From the NCBI GenBank assembly GCA_963703655.1, contig CAVPFA010000003.1, positions 806,001 to 870,000 of the forward strand: 64,000 nucleotides of DNA, given 5' to 3'. A program made the position numbers and the translations under genes. The notes under the pieces were generated by a model. The model had not been told where the DNA came from and ran no database searches. It was given only the letters and a program-made list of their open reading frames with translations. The stretch comes from CAVPFA01 sp963703655. Its GTDB lineage: Bacteria > Actinomycetota > Acidimicrobiia > Acidimicrobiales > Bog-793. Below, one piece after another: positions 1 to 9,649 of this stretch. Positions within the stretch are counted from its first letter, which is position 1, and every line of letters starts with the position of its first letter.

Positions 1-2024
1 ACCTTCTCTACACGCCCTCGCCCGAGCGAGTCCGGCTGGCACGGATCACCGACTATCTCGACTGGCTCGCCGCACGCCGCGGCCTGGCGTTCGCTGACTA
101 CGACGATCTGTGGTCCTGGTCGGTCGCGGACCTCCAAGGATTCTGGTCGTCGGTCTGGGACTGGGCGGGAATCCGTGCCTCCAAGGAGCCGGCAGTCGTA
201 TGCGAGCGTGGGATTGGGGCGGAGGGAGCAAGTTTCTTCGTGGGAGCGGAGCTCAACTATGTGGACCAGGTGCTCAAGGCCACAGACGCCGATCCGGCCG
301 TCGTCACGCTCGACGAAGAAGGCAGACGCGGCGAGGTCACCTACGGCCAGCTCCACCAAATGGCGGGCGCGGCCGCGAAGGGCCTCCGCCGGCTCGGTGT
401 AAGCCGGGGAGACCGTGTCGCAGCGGTTCTCCCCAACGGCCTGCCGGCCATCGTCGCCTTCCTCGCGACTGCGAGCCTGGGGGCGATCTGGTCGAGTTGC
501 GCGCCCGAGTTCGGCGCGGCCAGCATGGTCGACCGATTCAGCCAGATCGGACCGAAGGTACTGCTGGTCGCGGACGGCTACCGCTACGGCGGCCGAGTCT
601 TCGACCTTGGGGAGAAGACCAGCGCGCTCGTTCGAGCCCTGGGCACCGGCCTCGTGACAGTGATTGTGCCAGTACTTGCTGAACCGCCCCGAGCCGGCGC
701 AGGCGACCGCGGGTCGGTTATCGGCTGGGAGGACCTCTGCGGCGAGGCCGGCGCTCTGCGGCCCGTTCAGGTGCCTGCGGATCACCCGCTTTGGGTCCTG
801 TACTCCTCGGGCACGACCGGTCTGCCCAAGCCGATCGTGCACGGGCACGCCGGGATCGTGGCCGAGCACGCGAAGATCCTCTCGCTGCATCAGGATCTGG
901 GGCCGTCCGACCGTTTCTTCTGGTTCACGACGACCGGTTGGATGATGTGGAACTATCTCGTGGGGGGCCTTCTCGTCGGCGCCACCGTCGTCTGTTTCGA
1001 TGGGAACCCGTTCCACCCCGACCCGGTGAGGCTCTGGAGGCTGGCCGCAGACGAGGCCGTGACATGCTTCGGTGTCAGCGCGGCCTATCTCGAGACTTGC
1101 CGCAAGCTGGCTCTGGCACCGCGGGAGGAGTGTGACCTCTCGAAGCTCCGGACGATCGGATCCACCGGATCGCCGTTGTCACCCGAGGGCTTTGCTTGGG
1201 CCAGCACGGCTGCAGGCGACGCGGTGCTCGTCGGGTCGGTGTCGGGCGGGACCGACGTCTGCACGGCATTTCTCGCCTCGTGCCCGACGCTGCCGGTGCG
1301 CGCCGGCGAACTTCAGTGCAGGGCCCTCGGAGCAGCGGTGGAGGCCTTCGGCCCGGACGGCCGTCCGCTCGTCGACGAGGTCGGCGAGCTCGTCGTCACC
1401 GAGCCGATGCCTTCGATGCCCGTCGAACTGTGGGGGGACCACGACGGCTCCCGGCTGCACGCGAGCTACTTCGCAGAGTTTCCTGGTGTCTGGCGACACG
1501 GAGACTGGGTCAAGATCACTTCGCGCTCGAGTGCGGTGGTCTACGGCCGGTCGGACGCGACTCTCAACCGCGGCGGCATCCGCATCGGGACCGCGGAGCT
1601 TTACCGGGTCGTCGAGGCGATCGACGGAGTTGCCGAAAGCCTGGCGATCGACACGAGCGAGCTCGGACGCGACGGCGAATTGCTCCTGTTCGTCGTCCGC
1701 TCGGCGCAGGTCGGCTCCCCGGAGGTTTCCGGGCGGCAAGTCGATGGCCCGGAGGCGTCCATCCGAGGCGCGGCCTCGCCGGACGACCTCGCCGCCGAGA
1801 TCGCGGCCGCAGTCCGGCTGAAGCTCTCGCCTCGCCACGTGCCTGACCGGATCATCGAGGTCCGTGCTCTTCCCCACACCCTGAACGGCAAGAAGGTCGA
1901 GGTCCCGATCCGGCGCATCCTCCTCGGAGCGAACCCCTCCGACGTCGTGTCCGCCGACGCCTTGGCGGATCCAGATGCCCTTGTGCACCTTCTCGACGCG
2001 ATCGGCCGGTCCGGTCTGCGCTGA
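1..2024 (+). CDS. aacS: Acetoacetate-CoA ligase (acetoacetyl-CoA synthetase), 5' partial
   Basis: ANL-superfamily cytoplasmic enzyme expected to convert acetoacetate, ATP and CoA to acetoacetyl-CoA, feeding ketone-body or polyhydroxybutyrate-type carbon metabolism. The frame is open from base 3 with no start, so the gene begins left of the window. 673 codons are visible against about 650 for the family, so very little is missing. A GTG at 240 is internal: family-typical N-terminal sequence (YTPSPERVRLARITDYLDW) is encoded before it. Seen: the ATP-binding loop YSSGTTGLPKPIVHGH near residue 265, WMMWNYLVGGLLVGATVVCF near 305, TLNRGGIRIGTAELYRVVEA near 520, and the C-terminal LNGKKVEVPIRRIL that carries the catalytic lysine region. 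A general acyl-CoA synthetase is less likely given the length and the KKVEVP ending. Confidence 0.93.
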   Translation, partial: LLYTPSPERVRLARITDYLDWLAARRGLAFADYDDLWSWSVADLQGFWSSVWDWAGIRASKEPAVVCERGIGAEGASFFVGAELNYVDQVLKATDADPAVVTLDEEGRRGEVTYGQLHQMAGAAAKGLRRLGVSRGDRVAAVLPNGLPAIVAFLATASLGAIWSSCAPEFGAASMVDRFSQIGPKVLLVADGYRYGGRVFDLGEKTSALVRALGTGLVTVIVPVLAEPPRAGAGDRGSVIGWEDLCGEAGALRPVQVPADHPLWVLYSSGTTGLPKPIVHGHAGIVAEHAKILSLHQDLGPSDRFFWFTTTGWMMWNYLVGGLLVGATVVCFDGNPFHPDPVRLWRLAADEAVTCFGVSAAYLETCRKLALAPREECDLSKLRTIGSTGSPLSPEGFAWASTAAGDAVLVGSVSGGTDVCTAFLASCPTLPVRAGELQCRALGAAVEAFGPDGRPLVDEVGELVVTEPMPSMPVELWGDHDGSRLHASYFAEFPGVWRHGDWVKITSRSSAVVYGRSDATLNRGGIRIGTAELYRVVEAIDGVAESLAIDTSELGRDGELLLFVVRSAQVGSPEVSGRQVDGPEASIRGAASPDDLAAEIAAAVRLKLSPRHVPDRIIEVRALPHTLNGKKVEVPIRRILLGANPSDVVSADALADPDALVHLLDAIGRSGLR

Positions 2025-2041
2025 TCCCAAGAGGCCCTCAG

Positions 2042-2086
2042 GGAACAATTTCACGTCGGTGGAATACTTCAACAGTAGAAATGTTC
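2042..2086. promoter_or_regulatory. Imperfect inverted repeat upstream of marR-MFS operon
   Basis: GGAACAATTTC (2042-2052) and GAAATGTTC (2078-2086) are near-complementary arms in the 108-base gap before the MarR gene. MarR proteins commonly bind AT-richer palindromes in their own promoters, so this is a candidate autoregulatory operator. It is a pattern match only; a second small repeat, AGAC-TTC-GTCT, lies at 2107-2117. Confidence 0.3.
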
Positions 2087-2132
2087 TAGCAAGTGTGCTC
2101 TTCTCCAGACTTCGTCTAGTCCTGATCTCGTC

Positions 2133-2690
2133 ATGACCGCGACCGGAACATCGGCGCGGCCGTCAAAGACCGCCGCGTCGGGCTCTCACAAACGCCCGAC
2201 GCGTGACGAGCTGGTCGACCGGTACCTGGAGCTGCAACGGCAGATGCAGCGCCGGTTCAGCCTTGGCATGCATCGCGAACTTCGCGAGGAGCTGCACTCG
2301 GTCACCGTCCACCAGCTCAGCGTGCTGATGCTGCTCCGGGGTCGTTCGGTAACGATGCGAGAGCTCGCGAAGGAGCTCGACGTGGGAGAGAGCGCAGCGA
2401 CGGCTGTCGTCGATCGCCTCGTCCGCCAAGGGCTCGTCGTTCGCCAGGACGATCCCGCGGACCGCCGCGTCGTCCGTCTGGCGCTCAGTGGCACTGGTGA
2501 GTCTCTGGTGACCAAGCTGAACGAGACCGCCTGTCGAAAGACGGCCTCGGTGCTGGTCGCTCTTTCGAACGAACAGCTCGCACAGCTCGTCTCCATCATG
2601 GAGACGCTCGAGACCGCCGCCGCGAAGGAAGCCGCGAGCGCTGACGAGGTCGCGCGGCAGGGCACCGGCGAGAGGGAACGCGCGAGATGA
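2133..2690 (+). CDS. MarR-family transcriptional regulator
   Basis: 185-residue winged-helix DNA-binding protein. The helix-turn-helix is VTMRELAKELDVGESAATAVVDRL (residues about 73-96, quoted in part: ELAKELDVGESAATAVVDRL) followed by the MarR wing QDDPADRRVVRLALS. An acidic or polar N-terminal tail of about 25 residues precedes it. Its stop overlaps the ATG of the following exporter by four bases (ATGA), so the two are translationally coupled. The usual logic of such pairs is a ligand-responsive repressor of its own operon, released by the compounds the exporter removes; that role is inferred from context. The ATG at 2133 was chosen because the frame has no better start close to the wHTH domain. 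Confidence 0.88.
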   Translation: MTATGTSARPSKTAASGSHKRPTRDELVDRYLELQRQMQRRFSLGMHRELREELHSVTVHQLSVLMLLRGRSVTMRELAKELDVGESAATAVVDRLVRQGLVVRQDDPADRRVVRLALSGTGESLVTKLNETACRKTASVLVALSNEQLAQLVSIMETLETAAAKEAASADEVARQGTGERERAR

Positions 2691-4399
2691 CCACCACCGA
2701 CAAGCGTCCGGGCGACTGGCGGGACGACCGTACGGACGCAGATCTCACCGCCGGTGCGGACGGGACTGCCCTGCTCGGGAGGGACGCAGACGACCGCTCT
2801 GCACCCGAGCTCGCCAGCGGTGCCATGAGCCACCGGCAGATCCTCGTTGTGTTCTCCGGGCTCTTGCTCGGGATGTTCCTGGCCGCTCTCGACCAGTCGA
2901 TCGTGAGCACGGCCCTGCCGACCATCGTCGGCGACTTCCATTCCCTCAACCGTCTCACCTGGGTCGTCACGGCCTACCTGCTCACCTCGACGGTCAGCGC
3001 CCCGCTCTACGGGAAGATCTCCGATCTCTACGGCCGCAAGCGCATCTTCCAGTTCGCGATCGTCATCTTCCTCGCGGGCTCGGCCCTGGCCGGCCTCAGC
3101 CAGAACATGGACCAGCTGATCGCTTTCCGGGCCGTGCAGGGACTGGGGGCCGGTGGCCTGATCGTCCTCGCGATGGCAATCGTCGGTGACGTCGTCTCGC
3201 CTGCAGAACGGGGCCGCTACCAGGGCTTGTTTGGCGCGGTATTCGGAATTGCGAGCGTCGCAGGCCCGCTCGCGGGCGGTTTCCTCGTCGACAACGCGTC
3301 GTGGCGGTGGATCTTCTACGTCAACCTGCCGATCGGCGCCGTCGCCCTCGTCGTGACGAGCATCGTGCTGCGCGACCGGGCCGCGCGCACCCGCCACAAG
3401 ATCGACTATGTCGGCTCGGTCCTCCTGCTCTTCGGGGTGTCGGCGCTGCTGCTGGTCACGACCCTCGGCGGATCACCCCAGGGCTACCCGTGGCTGTCGA
3501 CGCCGATCATCGGCCTGGCAGCCATCGGCGTCGGCTGCGTGGTGCTCTTCATCATCCGCGAGCGCTATGCGTCCGAGCCGATCGTCCCGCTGCGGCTGTT
3601 CCGCAAGCGGGTCTTCACCGTCGCGAACGCCGCCGGGTTCATCGTCGGAGTCGCCATGTTCGGCGCCATCATCTACCTCCCCGTCTATCTCCAGGTCGTC
3701 CGCGGCGTCTCGCCCACGACCTCCGGGCTCATGCTGTTGCCCCTCATCGTCGGGCTGTTCACGGCATCGATCGGCAGCGGCCAGATCATCGCGCGCGTCG
3801 GCCGTTACAAGATCTTCCCGATCATCGGCACCGCCCTCATGACAGTAGGCGTGGGACTGTTCTCCACCCTGACGATTCACACGTCGTTCTTCGTGACCTC
3901 GGCTTTCATGCTGATCACCGGCTTCGGCCTGGGACTCGTCATGCAGGTGCTGATCCTCGCGGTCCAAAACGGCGTCGAGTACCGGGACCTCGGGACGGCG
4001 ACCTCGCTCGCGGCTTTCTTCAGATCGATGGGCGGCGCCTTTGGGACAGCGCTTCTGGGTGCGATCCTCAACGACCGGCTCGTGGGCAACCTGAGAAATG
4101 CCCTGCCCGCAGCCGATCGCTCCCACGTGCCGGCGATCGCCCGCGAGATCGTGGGCAGCCCGGCAGCCTTGAAGCTGCTGCCACCGGCAATTCACACCGC
4201 GGCTACGACCGCTTACGTCCACACGATCGACACCGTGTTCCTCATCGCCGCCCCGGTGGTCGCCGTGGCGTTCCTGCTGTCGCTCGCCCTGCCGGAAATC
4301 CGCCTCCGCAAGACCGTGCGAAGCGATGCGGGCGCCCCCGCGGGCCAGCACGGACCGGCGCCTGGCTCTGAGGGTGCCGTCGAGGCCGCGATTCTCTGA
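2687..4399 (+). CDS. MFS transporter, DHA2 (14-TMS) drug:H+ antiporter family
   Basis: 570-residue inner-membrane multidrug exporter of the EmrB/QacA type. Seen: a polar N-terminal tail of about 45 residues, TM1 with the family motif LDQSIVSTALPTIVGDF, loop 2-3 motif A GKISDLYGRKR, the motif C-like segment GPLAGGFLVD and about 14 hydrophobic segments ending near residue 540. It overlaps the marR gene by four bases and is probably controlled by it. Likely function is proton-driven export of amphipathic toxic compounds; the substrate cannot be read from sequence. Length and motif spacing are normal for DHA2. Confidence 0.9.
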   Translation: MTTTDKRPGDWRDDRTDADLTAGADGTALLGRDADDRSAPELASGAMSHRQILVVFSGLLLGMFLAALDQSIVSTALPTIVGDFHSLNRLTWVVTAYLLTSTVSAPLYGKISDLYGRKRIFQFAIVIFLAGSALAGLSQNMDQLIAFRAVQGLGAGGLIVLAMAIVGDVVSPAERGRYQGLFGAVFGIASVAGPLAGGFLVDNASWRWIFYVNLPIGAVALVVTSIVLRDRAARTRHKIDYVGSVLLLFGVSALLLVTTLGGSPQGYPWLSTPIIGLAAIGVGCVVLFIIRERYASEPIVPLRLFRKRVFTVANAAGFIVGVAMFGAIIYLPVYLQVVRGVSPTTSGLMLLPLIVGLFTASIGSGQIIARVGRYKIFPIIGTALMTVGVGLFSTLTIHTSFFVTSAFMLITGFGLGLVMQVLILAVQNGVEYRDLGTATSLAAFFRSMGGAFGTALLGAILNDRLVGNLRNALPAADRSHVPAIAREIVGSPAALKLLPPAIHTAATTAYVHTIDTVFLIAAPVVAVAFLLSLALPEIRLRKTVRSDAGAPAGQHGPAPGSEGAVEAAIL

Positions 4400-4557
4400 T
4401 CCGTTCCCGACGACATGGAGCCGGCTCTGAGGCAAGACTGCGGCGACTTCTCTGACTCCCGGCGGGAGGGATCGCACCAGCAATTTGGCTGAAGAGCCGA
4501 CGATTTTGTGACAGACGGTTTGAGTAGCATGCGCGGCGTGCTTGTTCTCTCTCAGGG

Positions 4558-5229
4558 ATGTCGCTGAGGGTGGCCACCACCGCCGGCGCCACGGCCGTCC
4601 GGGCTGCCAGGGACAACAAGGCGGACGGGCGGCGTCTGCGTGCCGCTCGCAACCACGAGGCCGTCGTGAGCGCTGTCCTGGCCATCGTGCGCGAAGGTCC
4701 GCCCAAGTCCCTCCACCTGCCAGGCGCTGCCGAAGTCGCCCGGCGCGCCGGTGTCTCGGAGCGAACCGTCTTTCGCCACTTCGCCGACCTGGACTCGCTG
4801 TTCGTGGCTGCCGCCTCGAAGCAGAGACCGACCCACGAGACCTACGTCGGACCGCGGCCGAACGCCCCGGACGTGGACTCCCGGATCGCGGCGATCGTGC
4901 GACTGCGGTCGAAACTGTACGAGGAGATCGCCCCGGTGAGAAGGGTTGCGATCCACCTGAGCCACACGCACCCGGTCGTGGTCGAACAGCTCGCGCAGGC
5001 CTACGCCGCGGCAAGAGACCAGGTCGAGGCCGTCTTTGCACCGGAGCTGTCGCGCCTTGACCCGAGGCGCCGGTCGCTCGTGCTCGATGCGCTCGACGTC
5101 GCTACGAGCTGGTCGTCGTGGGAAGCCTTGCGGTCCCTTCAAGGGTGTTCGGCAGAGCGCGCCCGAAGAGTCGTAACCGAGATATTGACCGACCTGCTCG
5201 CAACCGTGCCGAAGACCAAGCGTCGCTGA
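4558..5229 (+). CDS. TetR/AcrR-family transcriptional regulator
   Basis: 223-residue one-component repressor. The N-terminal HTH is clear: AEVARRAGVSERTVFRHFADLDSLF at about residues 59-83 (core RRAGVSERTVFRHF), followed by a helical ligand-binding domain with no recognisable family signature. About 40 residues precede the HTH, longer than usual, so an internal start is possible; the ATG at 4558 is the first in frame. It follows the MFS gene by 158 bases in the same direction but is not coupled to it. Whether it regulates the exporter, the lipoprotein on the other strand or distant genes is unknown. Confidence 0.85.
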   Translation: MSLRVATTAGATAVRAARDNKADGRRLRAARNHEAVVSAVLAIVREGPPKSLHLPGAAEVARRAGVSERTVFRHFADLDSLFVAAASKQRPTHETYVGPRPNAPDVDSRIAAIVRLRSKLYEEIAPVRRVAIHLSHTHPVVVEQLAQAYAAARDQVEAVFAPELSRLDPRRRSLVLDALDVATSWSSWEALRSLQGCSAERARRVVTEILTDLLATVPKTKRR

Positions 5230-5281
5230 GCCTCCTGACGAGACAGGGGCCCGCCCTGCGGCCGAGCCACCTTCGGGCTGA

Positions 5282-6037
5282 TCAGCCCACCAGAGCCTGC
5301 ACCTTGGTGATGGGCAGCGAGGTGCCCGGAGCGGTCACGTGCACCGCCTCGCCCCAATTGCTGAATCTTGCAGAGATCGAGCGAGGCGCACCTCCGGCCG
5401 CGGTCGTGGTGCCCTCGACCAGGATCGGCAGTGCAGCGCCTCTCGTCGCCACGTAGATCGTGAGCTTCAAGCTGCCCGAGCTCGAAGCCTCTGCCGCCGT
5501 GACGGCAACGGCTGCGTGCCCCAGCTGTCTCGAGGTCTTGCCGCGCGTCAGGGTGCCTGGCACCTTCACCAACTGGCCAGCAGCCGTCGCGACCGCCAAG
5601 GTGCCGGCGACCGCGGCGAAGCTCGAATTCGTCGAGGGGACCGAGATCCACCTGCCGGCGAATTCGGCCGAGAGCTTCGCGCTCAGTCCGGTGAAGCCCT
5701 CGAGGCCGAGGAGGTCGCCTTTGAAATAGGCCTTCTTGTCGGCAAGAAGCAAGGTCAGATGCCCGCGTGACTTGCCGTCGTGGATAGTGACGTGCTGCTC
5801 GCCGCTGGACGTGCCGACGTCTCCTGCGATTAGGACTCCGCTGGTGCCCGCGCCAGACGACTCGACGAAATGAAACGAACTCTGTCGCTCGGTCGCCGCC
5901 ACAGCCGCCGCGACGATCTCACGGCCGGACTTCGACTGGACTCCGTTCGACCCCGAGGACCCGGTCGAAGAGCTCCCGCAGCCTGCCGCCAGCGCGATCA
6001 CGGCGGTCGACAGGACGAACAGGGAACGTGGCCTCAT
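5282..6037 (-). CDS. Lipoprotein, LppX/LprG-like fold suspected
   Basis: 251-residue exported lipoprotein: basic MRPR start, hydrophobic stretch, then a lipobox LAAGC with the lipidated Cys at residue 20, followed by a Ser/Gly-rich linker. The mature part (SGREIVAAAVAATERQSSFH, then beta-rich segments including KKAYFKGDLLGLEGFTGL) resembles the LolA/LprG-like U-shaped beta folds used by actinobacterial lipoproteins to carry lipids, but no diagnostic motif is present, so this assignment is inference. It is convergent with the tetR gene. The ATG at 6037 directly gives a well-formed signal peptide. Confidence 0.75.
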   Translation of the reverse strand: MRPRSLFVLSTAVIALAAGCGSSSTGSSGSNGVQSKSGREIVAAAVAATERQSSFHFVESSGAGTSGVLIAGDVGTSSGEQHVTIHDGKSRGHLTLLLADKKAYFKGDLLGLEGFTGLSAKLSAEFAGRWISVPSTNSSFAAVAGTLAVATAAGQLVKVPGTLTRGKTSRQLGHAAVAVTAAEASSSGSLKLTIYVATRGAALPILVEGTTTAAGGAPRSISARFSNWGEAVHVTAPGTSLPITKVQALVG

Positions 6038-6117
6038 CTCGCGACGCTACCAGCGGTCGTCGACGCCGAAGGCTCGGTCGGCCCAGGCCAGTCACGCGGC
6101 GCCGCAGGCGGGTCGGT

Positions 6118-6961
6118 TCAGTCCCCCTCCGAAAGGCAGCGATTCACGCAGCTGCCTATGCCTTCGACCGCGGTCGTGAGCACCTGTCCGGGCGCCAGGA
6201 ACACTTGCGGATTGCGGCCTGCGCCGACCCCGCTCGGCGTCCCGGTCGAGATGAGATCGCCAGGTGCGAGCGTGGCGAACTGGCTGACATAGCTCACGAC
6301 CGCTGCTGGACCGAATAGGAGGTCGCTGGTACGGCCGCGCTGCATGACTACTCCGTCGATCTCACAGCGAACCTCGAGATCTGCGCCGTCGCCGATCTCG
6401 TCTCCACTCACGAGGACCGGGCCAACAGGAGTCGAGGCATCGAACGTCTTGCCCTGCAGCCATTGGGTCGTCCTAGCTTGCCAATCGCGCATAGACACGT
6501 CGTTCACGACCGTGAAACCGGCGATCGCCTCGTGCGCCTCCTCGAGGGTGGCGCGTCGGATCCGGCGGCCGATGACAACTCCGAGCTCGACCTCCCAATC
6601 GACGGCACTGCTCACCGACGGTAGGAGGAGGTCGTCGTGCCGCGCCGATGAGGCTCGACGCGAACTTGGCGAACAGCGTCGGATAGCTCGGCAGGGCCTC
6701 AGACATCTCGAGGATGTGGGACCTGTAATTCAGCCCCACACAGAAGATCTTCTCCGGACGAGGGACGAGCGGCGCGAACGATGCGTCCGCGAAGGCCACC
6801 TCCCCGATGGGCTCGAGGACACCCACCGCGTCCCGGTTCGTCTCAGAAGCCATGGACGCGAACAGGGAACCCACGTCGCTGGCCGGCAGGAGGAGAAGGC
6901 GGTCGCCCTCGACGCGCGCGGCGCTGGTACCTTCGGGGGTCCTGACGGTGGCGAGCCTCAT
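6118..6961 (-). CDS. Fumarylacetoacetate hydrolase-family protein, frameshifted
   Basis: FAH-superfamily hydrolase/decarboxylase; family members cleave C-C bonds of acylpyruvates and similar diketo acids using a Mg/Mn ion. The first half (MRLATVRTPEGTSAARVEGD through EKIFCVGLNYRSHILEM) is read from 6961; the second half (SSAVDWEVELGVVIGRRI, NDVSMRDWQ, DLISTGTPSGVGAGRNP) is in another frame. The switch lies at about 6636-6646, where removing one base from the CGTGCCGCGCC stretch joins ...SSLIGA to DDLLLPSVSSAVDWE. Total length minus one base is 281 codons, the family norm. A ribosome site (AAGGAGAAAC) precedes the ATG at 6961. Metal-ligand acidic residues (VDWEVELGVV) are intact, so this is either a sequencing indel or a very recent mutation. 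Confidence 0.85.
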
Positions 6962-7116
6962 GTTTCTCCTTACACCTTGGGGGGATCCGCTCGAGCGCTG
7001 CAATGGTGAGGCGACGCGGCTTCTTCGAGACGGTACGAACGGGGAGGCTACGGTGATCGTGACCCGTCGTCCAGTTTGACTCGACGCGCCCGGCCGGGGA
7101 TGCCAGGATTCCAGCC

Positions 7117-7875
7117 GTGACTGCCATCGCCCGTCGCAGCGTGCTGAAGGGTGCCGGGTTCGCCGGACTCGCTGCCCTTGTTTCCCCTGAGCTCCTGGCC
7201 GCCTGCACCACCTCGACGTCGGCGGCCCCGACGGGCGGGTCGCAAAGCTCGTCGTTTCTCGTTTTCGACGCGCATCAGGCCAGGGTCGTCGAGGAGGCAA
7301 CCGCTCGCCTCATCCCCGGTCCGCGCGACGATCCGTCCGAGACCGGGCACCCCGGCGCACGCGAGGCGAAGGTCACTCGATACATCGACGCCATGCTCGG
7401 GGCTTTAAGCCTCAGCCCGCCAAAGATCTTCGCCGGTGGGCCCTTCAGCAACAGGGCTGGATCGCCGGTCGACGACATGGCGACCTTCATCGGGCTCAAC
7501 CCGGCTCAGGCGATCGGTTGGAAGAAAAGGTTGGCGACCTTGCGCGGCCAGTACCGCCAGGGCGTTGTGACCCTGGACCGCATGGCGGGCGGAGACTTCG
7601 CGGGCGTGAGCACCGGCGAGATGGACGAGATCCTCGCCCAGGATCCCGGCGGGTTCATGACCCTTATGTTCGGGCACGCCATCGAGGGCATGTACTCGGT
7701 GCCCGAATACGGCGGCAACGCAGGTCTTGTCGGCTGGCACGAGATCTCATGGCCGGGCGACCGGCAACCTCGCGGGTACACCGACGCACAGGTGAGCCTC
7801 TCCGACGGGCCGGACGGCTACGTGCCCAAGGGCATCGGCGAGCAGCTGCTCCAGCTGCTCGCTGCGACTGATTGA
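7117..7875 (+). CDS. Gluconate 2-dehydrogenase subunit 3-family protein, Tat-exported
   Basis: 252-residue small subunit of a membrane-associated flavoprotein dehydrogenase. The N-terminus has a twin-arginine signal (RRSVLKGAGFAGLAALV) and a Cys at the end of the hydrophobic core (LLAAC), so it may be a Tat lipoprotein. The mature part has the subunit-3 features: ATARLIPGP near residue 60, then FGHAIEGMYSVPEYGGN and GWHEISWPGDR. In characterised members this subunit accompanies a GMC-type FAD subunit and helps export it. The FAD subunit follows immediately with a one-base TGATG overlap, so they form one operon. GTG at 7117 is the start that supplies the complete Tat signal. No cytochrome c subunit is adjacent. 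Confidence 0.85.
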   Translation: MTAIARRSVLKGAGFAGLAALVSPELLAACTTSTSAAPTGGSQSSSFLVFDAHQARVVEEATARLIPGPRDDPSETGHPGAREAKVTRYIDAMLGALSLSPPKIFAGGPFSNRAGSPVDDMATFIGLNPAQAIGWKKRLATLRGQYRQGVVTLDRMAGGDFAGVSTGEMDEILAQDPGGFMTLMFGHAIEGMYSVPEYGGNAGLVGWHEISWPGDRQPRGYTDAQVSLSDGPDGYVPKGIGEQLLQLLAATD

Positions 7876-9602
7876 TGAGCCAGCGCGCACTCGTGGTCGG
7901 CAGCGGACCGGGAGGATCGGTCGCGGCGATGGTGCTCGCGAGAGCGGGCTGGGATGTCACCATCTTCGAGAAAGGGGCGAATTACTTCACGGATCTCGCC
8001 TCCGATCGCCCCGGCACGGTGTTCTCGAACGACGAACTGAAGATGGACCGGTCCTTCTCCCGGCCCGACCCGACCGCCGAGCCACGGGTGTTCCGCTCGT
8101 CTCTACAGGCCCCGCCGATCGTCGGTCGGGTCCAGGATCTTCCCCAGACCGTCGGCGGTGCCACGGTGCACTGGGACGCGAAGACGCCGAGATTCTGGGA
8201 CATCGACTTCAAGAAGCTGTCGATGCTGGGCCCGATCCGGGGTGCGAACATTGCCGACTGGCCCTTCGACTATGCGGAGATCGCCCCCTTCTACGACCAG
8301 ATCGAGAAGTTGATCGGCGTTGCCGGCGACGTAGACCGCTTCCCTGCCGAGCTAACGCTGGCGCACGCCCCGCGCACCATGGCGCTCCCGATGCCGGCGG
8401 GACCGCCGCAGTACTCGTCGCTGCTCGTCGCCGAGGGGTGCCGCCGAGTGGGACTGCACCCGTTCATGGCTCCGATGGCGATTAACAGCCGCCCGTACCA
8501 GGGGCGTCCCGTATGCGACAACTGTGGCTGCTGCTCGGGTTACGGGTGCCCGATCCAAGCCCGCGTGGGTGCGCTCGCGCCCTTGCGAGAGGCGCTCCGC
8601 TCAGGCGCAGAGCTTCGGTCCGGGGCGATGGTCGTGAGGATCGACACGAACGGGCGGAGGGCGACGGGCGTCAGGTGGCTGGACGATCAGAACCGGGCTC
8701 ACACCGAGTCAGGGGACATCATCGTTCTGGCTGCCCTAGCCATCGAGACGGTCCGGCTCGCTATCCTCTCTGACCTACCGGACCCCTACGACCTCGCCGG
8801 CCGCCAGCCCATGTTCCACTGGTTCTCTGAGGGATCTGGCATCTTCTTCTCGGAGCGCCTGCACAACTATCGGGGACGCGATCACACCCATGACATCGAC
8901 GACTTCGCCGACCCGGATTTCCCCGGTGCCCGCAAGGCCGCCAGATCAGCCGGCTTGCCGTACTTCCGTGGTGGCAAGTGCGAGCTAGGCGGCACCCAAT
9001 GGCCACTCGACGAAGCGCGCAGCTACCAGGAGGTGCTGCGTCTGCTCGCGCCGGAAAAGCCTTTCGGGCGGCCTTCAAGCAGCTCATGCGCGCCAGCCTG
9101 CTGAGGGACCGGCTCTGCGGCGTGGAGCTGATCGCCGAGGACCTGCCGTACACGACCAACCGCGTCGACCTCGACCCCGAAGTCCGCGACTGGCGAGGCA
9201 TTCCGGTCGCCGCGCATCACCTACGGGCCCGGTCCGTCGGAGATCGCCGCACAAGGGTTCTACCTGCCCTGGGTAGTGAAGCTGTTGAAGGCGGCCGGCG
9301 CCGACGTGGCAATCGTCGTGCCCCAGGTCCCGTCGTCCCGGTTTCCCATAGCCCAGGACCAAGTGCCGGCGACCGAGCACGTGATGGGCGGGATGCCGAT
9401 GGGGACCGACGCCAGGACCAGCGTCACCGACGAGCGGGGCCGCCACCACCACCTCGACAATCTCTTCGTCGCCGACGGTGCCGTCTTCCCGACCTCGGGC
9501 GCGCACAACCCGACGCTCACGATCATGGCGACCGCCCTGCGCCAGGCGACGGGCTGGCTCGGAGGCGGCCGAGGTGTCTCGGGCGCGGACCAGGCTCGGT
9601 AG
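7875..9602 (+). CDS. GMC-family FAD-dependent oxidoreductase, two compensating frameshifts
   Basis: Large FAD subunit partnered with the preceding gene. The N-terminal Rossmann motif VVGSGPGGSVAAMVLARAGW and the VGGATVHWDAKT segment are in the first frame. The CDNCGCCSGYGCPIQAR cysteine cluster suggests the alcohol/sugar dehydrogenase branch. The C-terminal GMC domain (MGGMPMGTD, LFVADGAVFPTSGAHNP) is in the same phase. Between about 9050 and 9211 the reading phase is displaced by one base: LMRASLLRDRLCGVELIAED and DPEVRDWRGIPVA lie in another frame. This implies one missing base near 9048-9062 and one extra near 9207-9213; the net length of 576 codons is normal. ATG 7875 overlaps the upstream stop. 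Substrate is probably an alcohol or polyol in the periplasm. Confidence 0.85.
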
Positions 9603-9649
9603 CCTGGCTTCCGCAGCGGCCGACCTGAACGGGCCGCCCGGCCCAAACA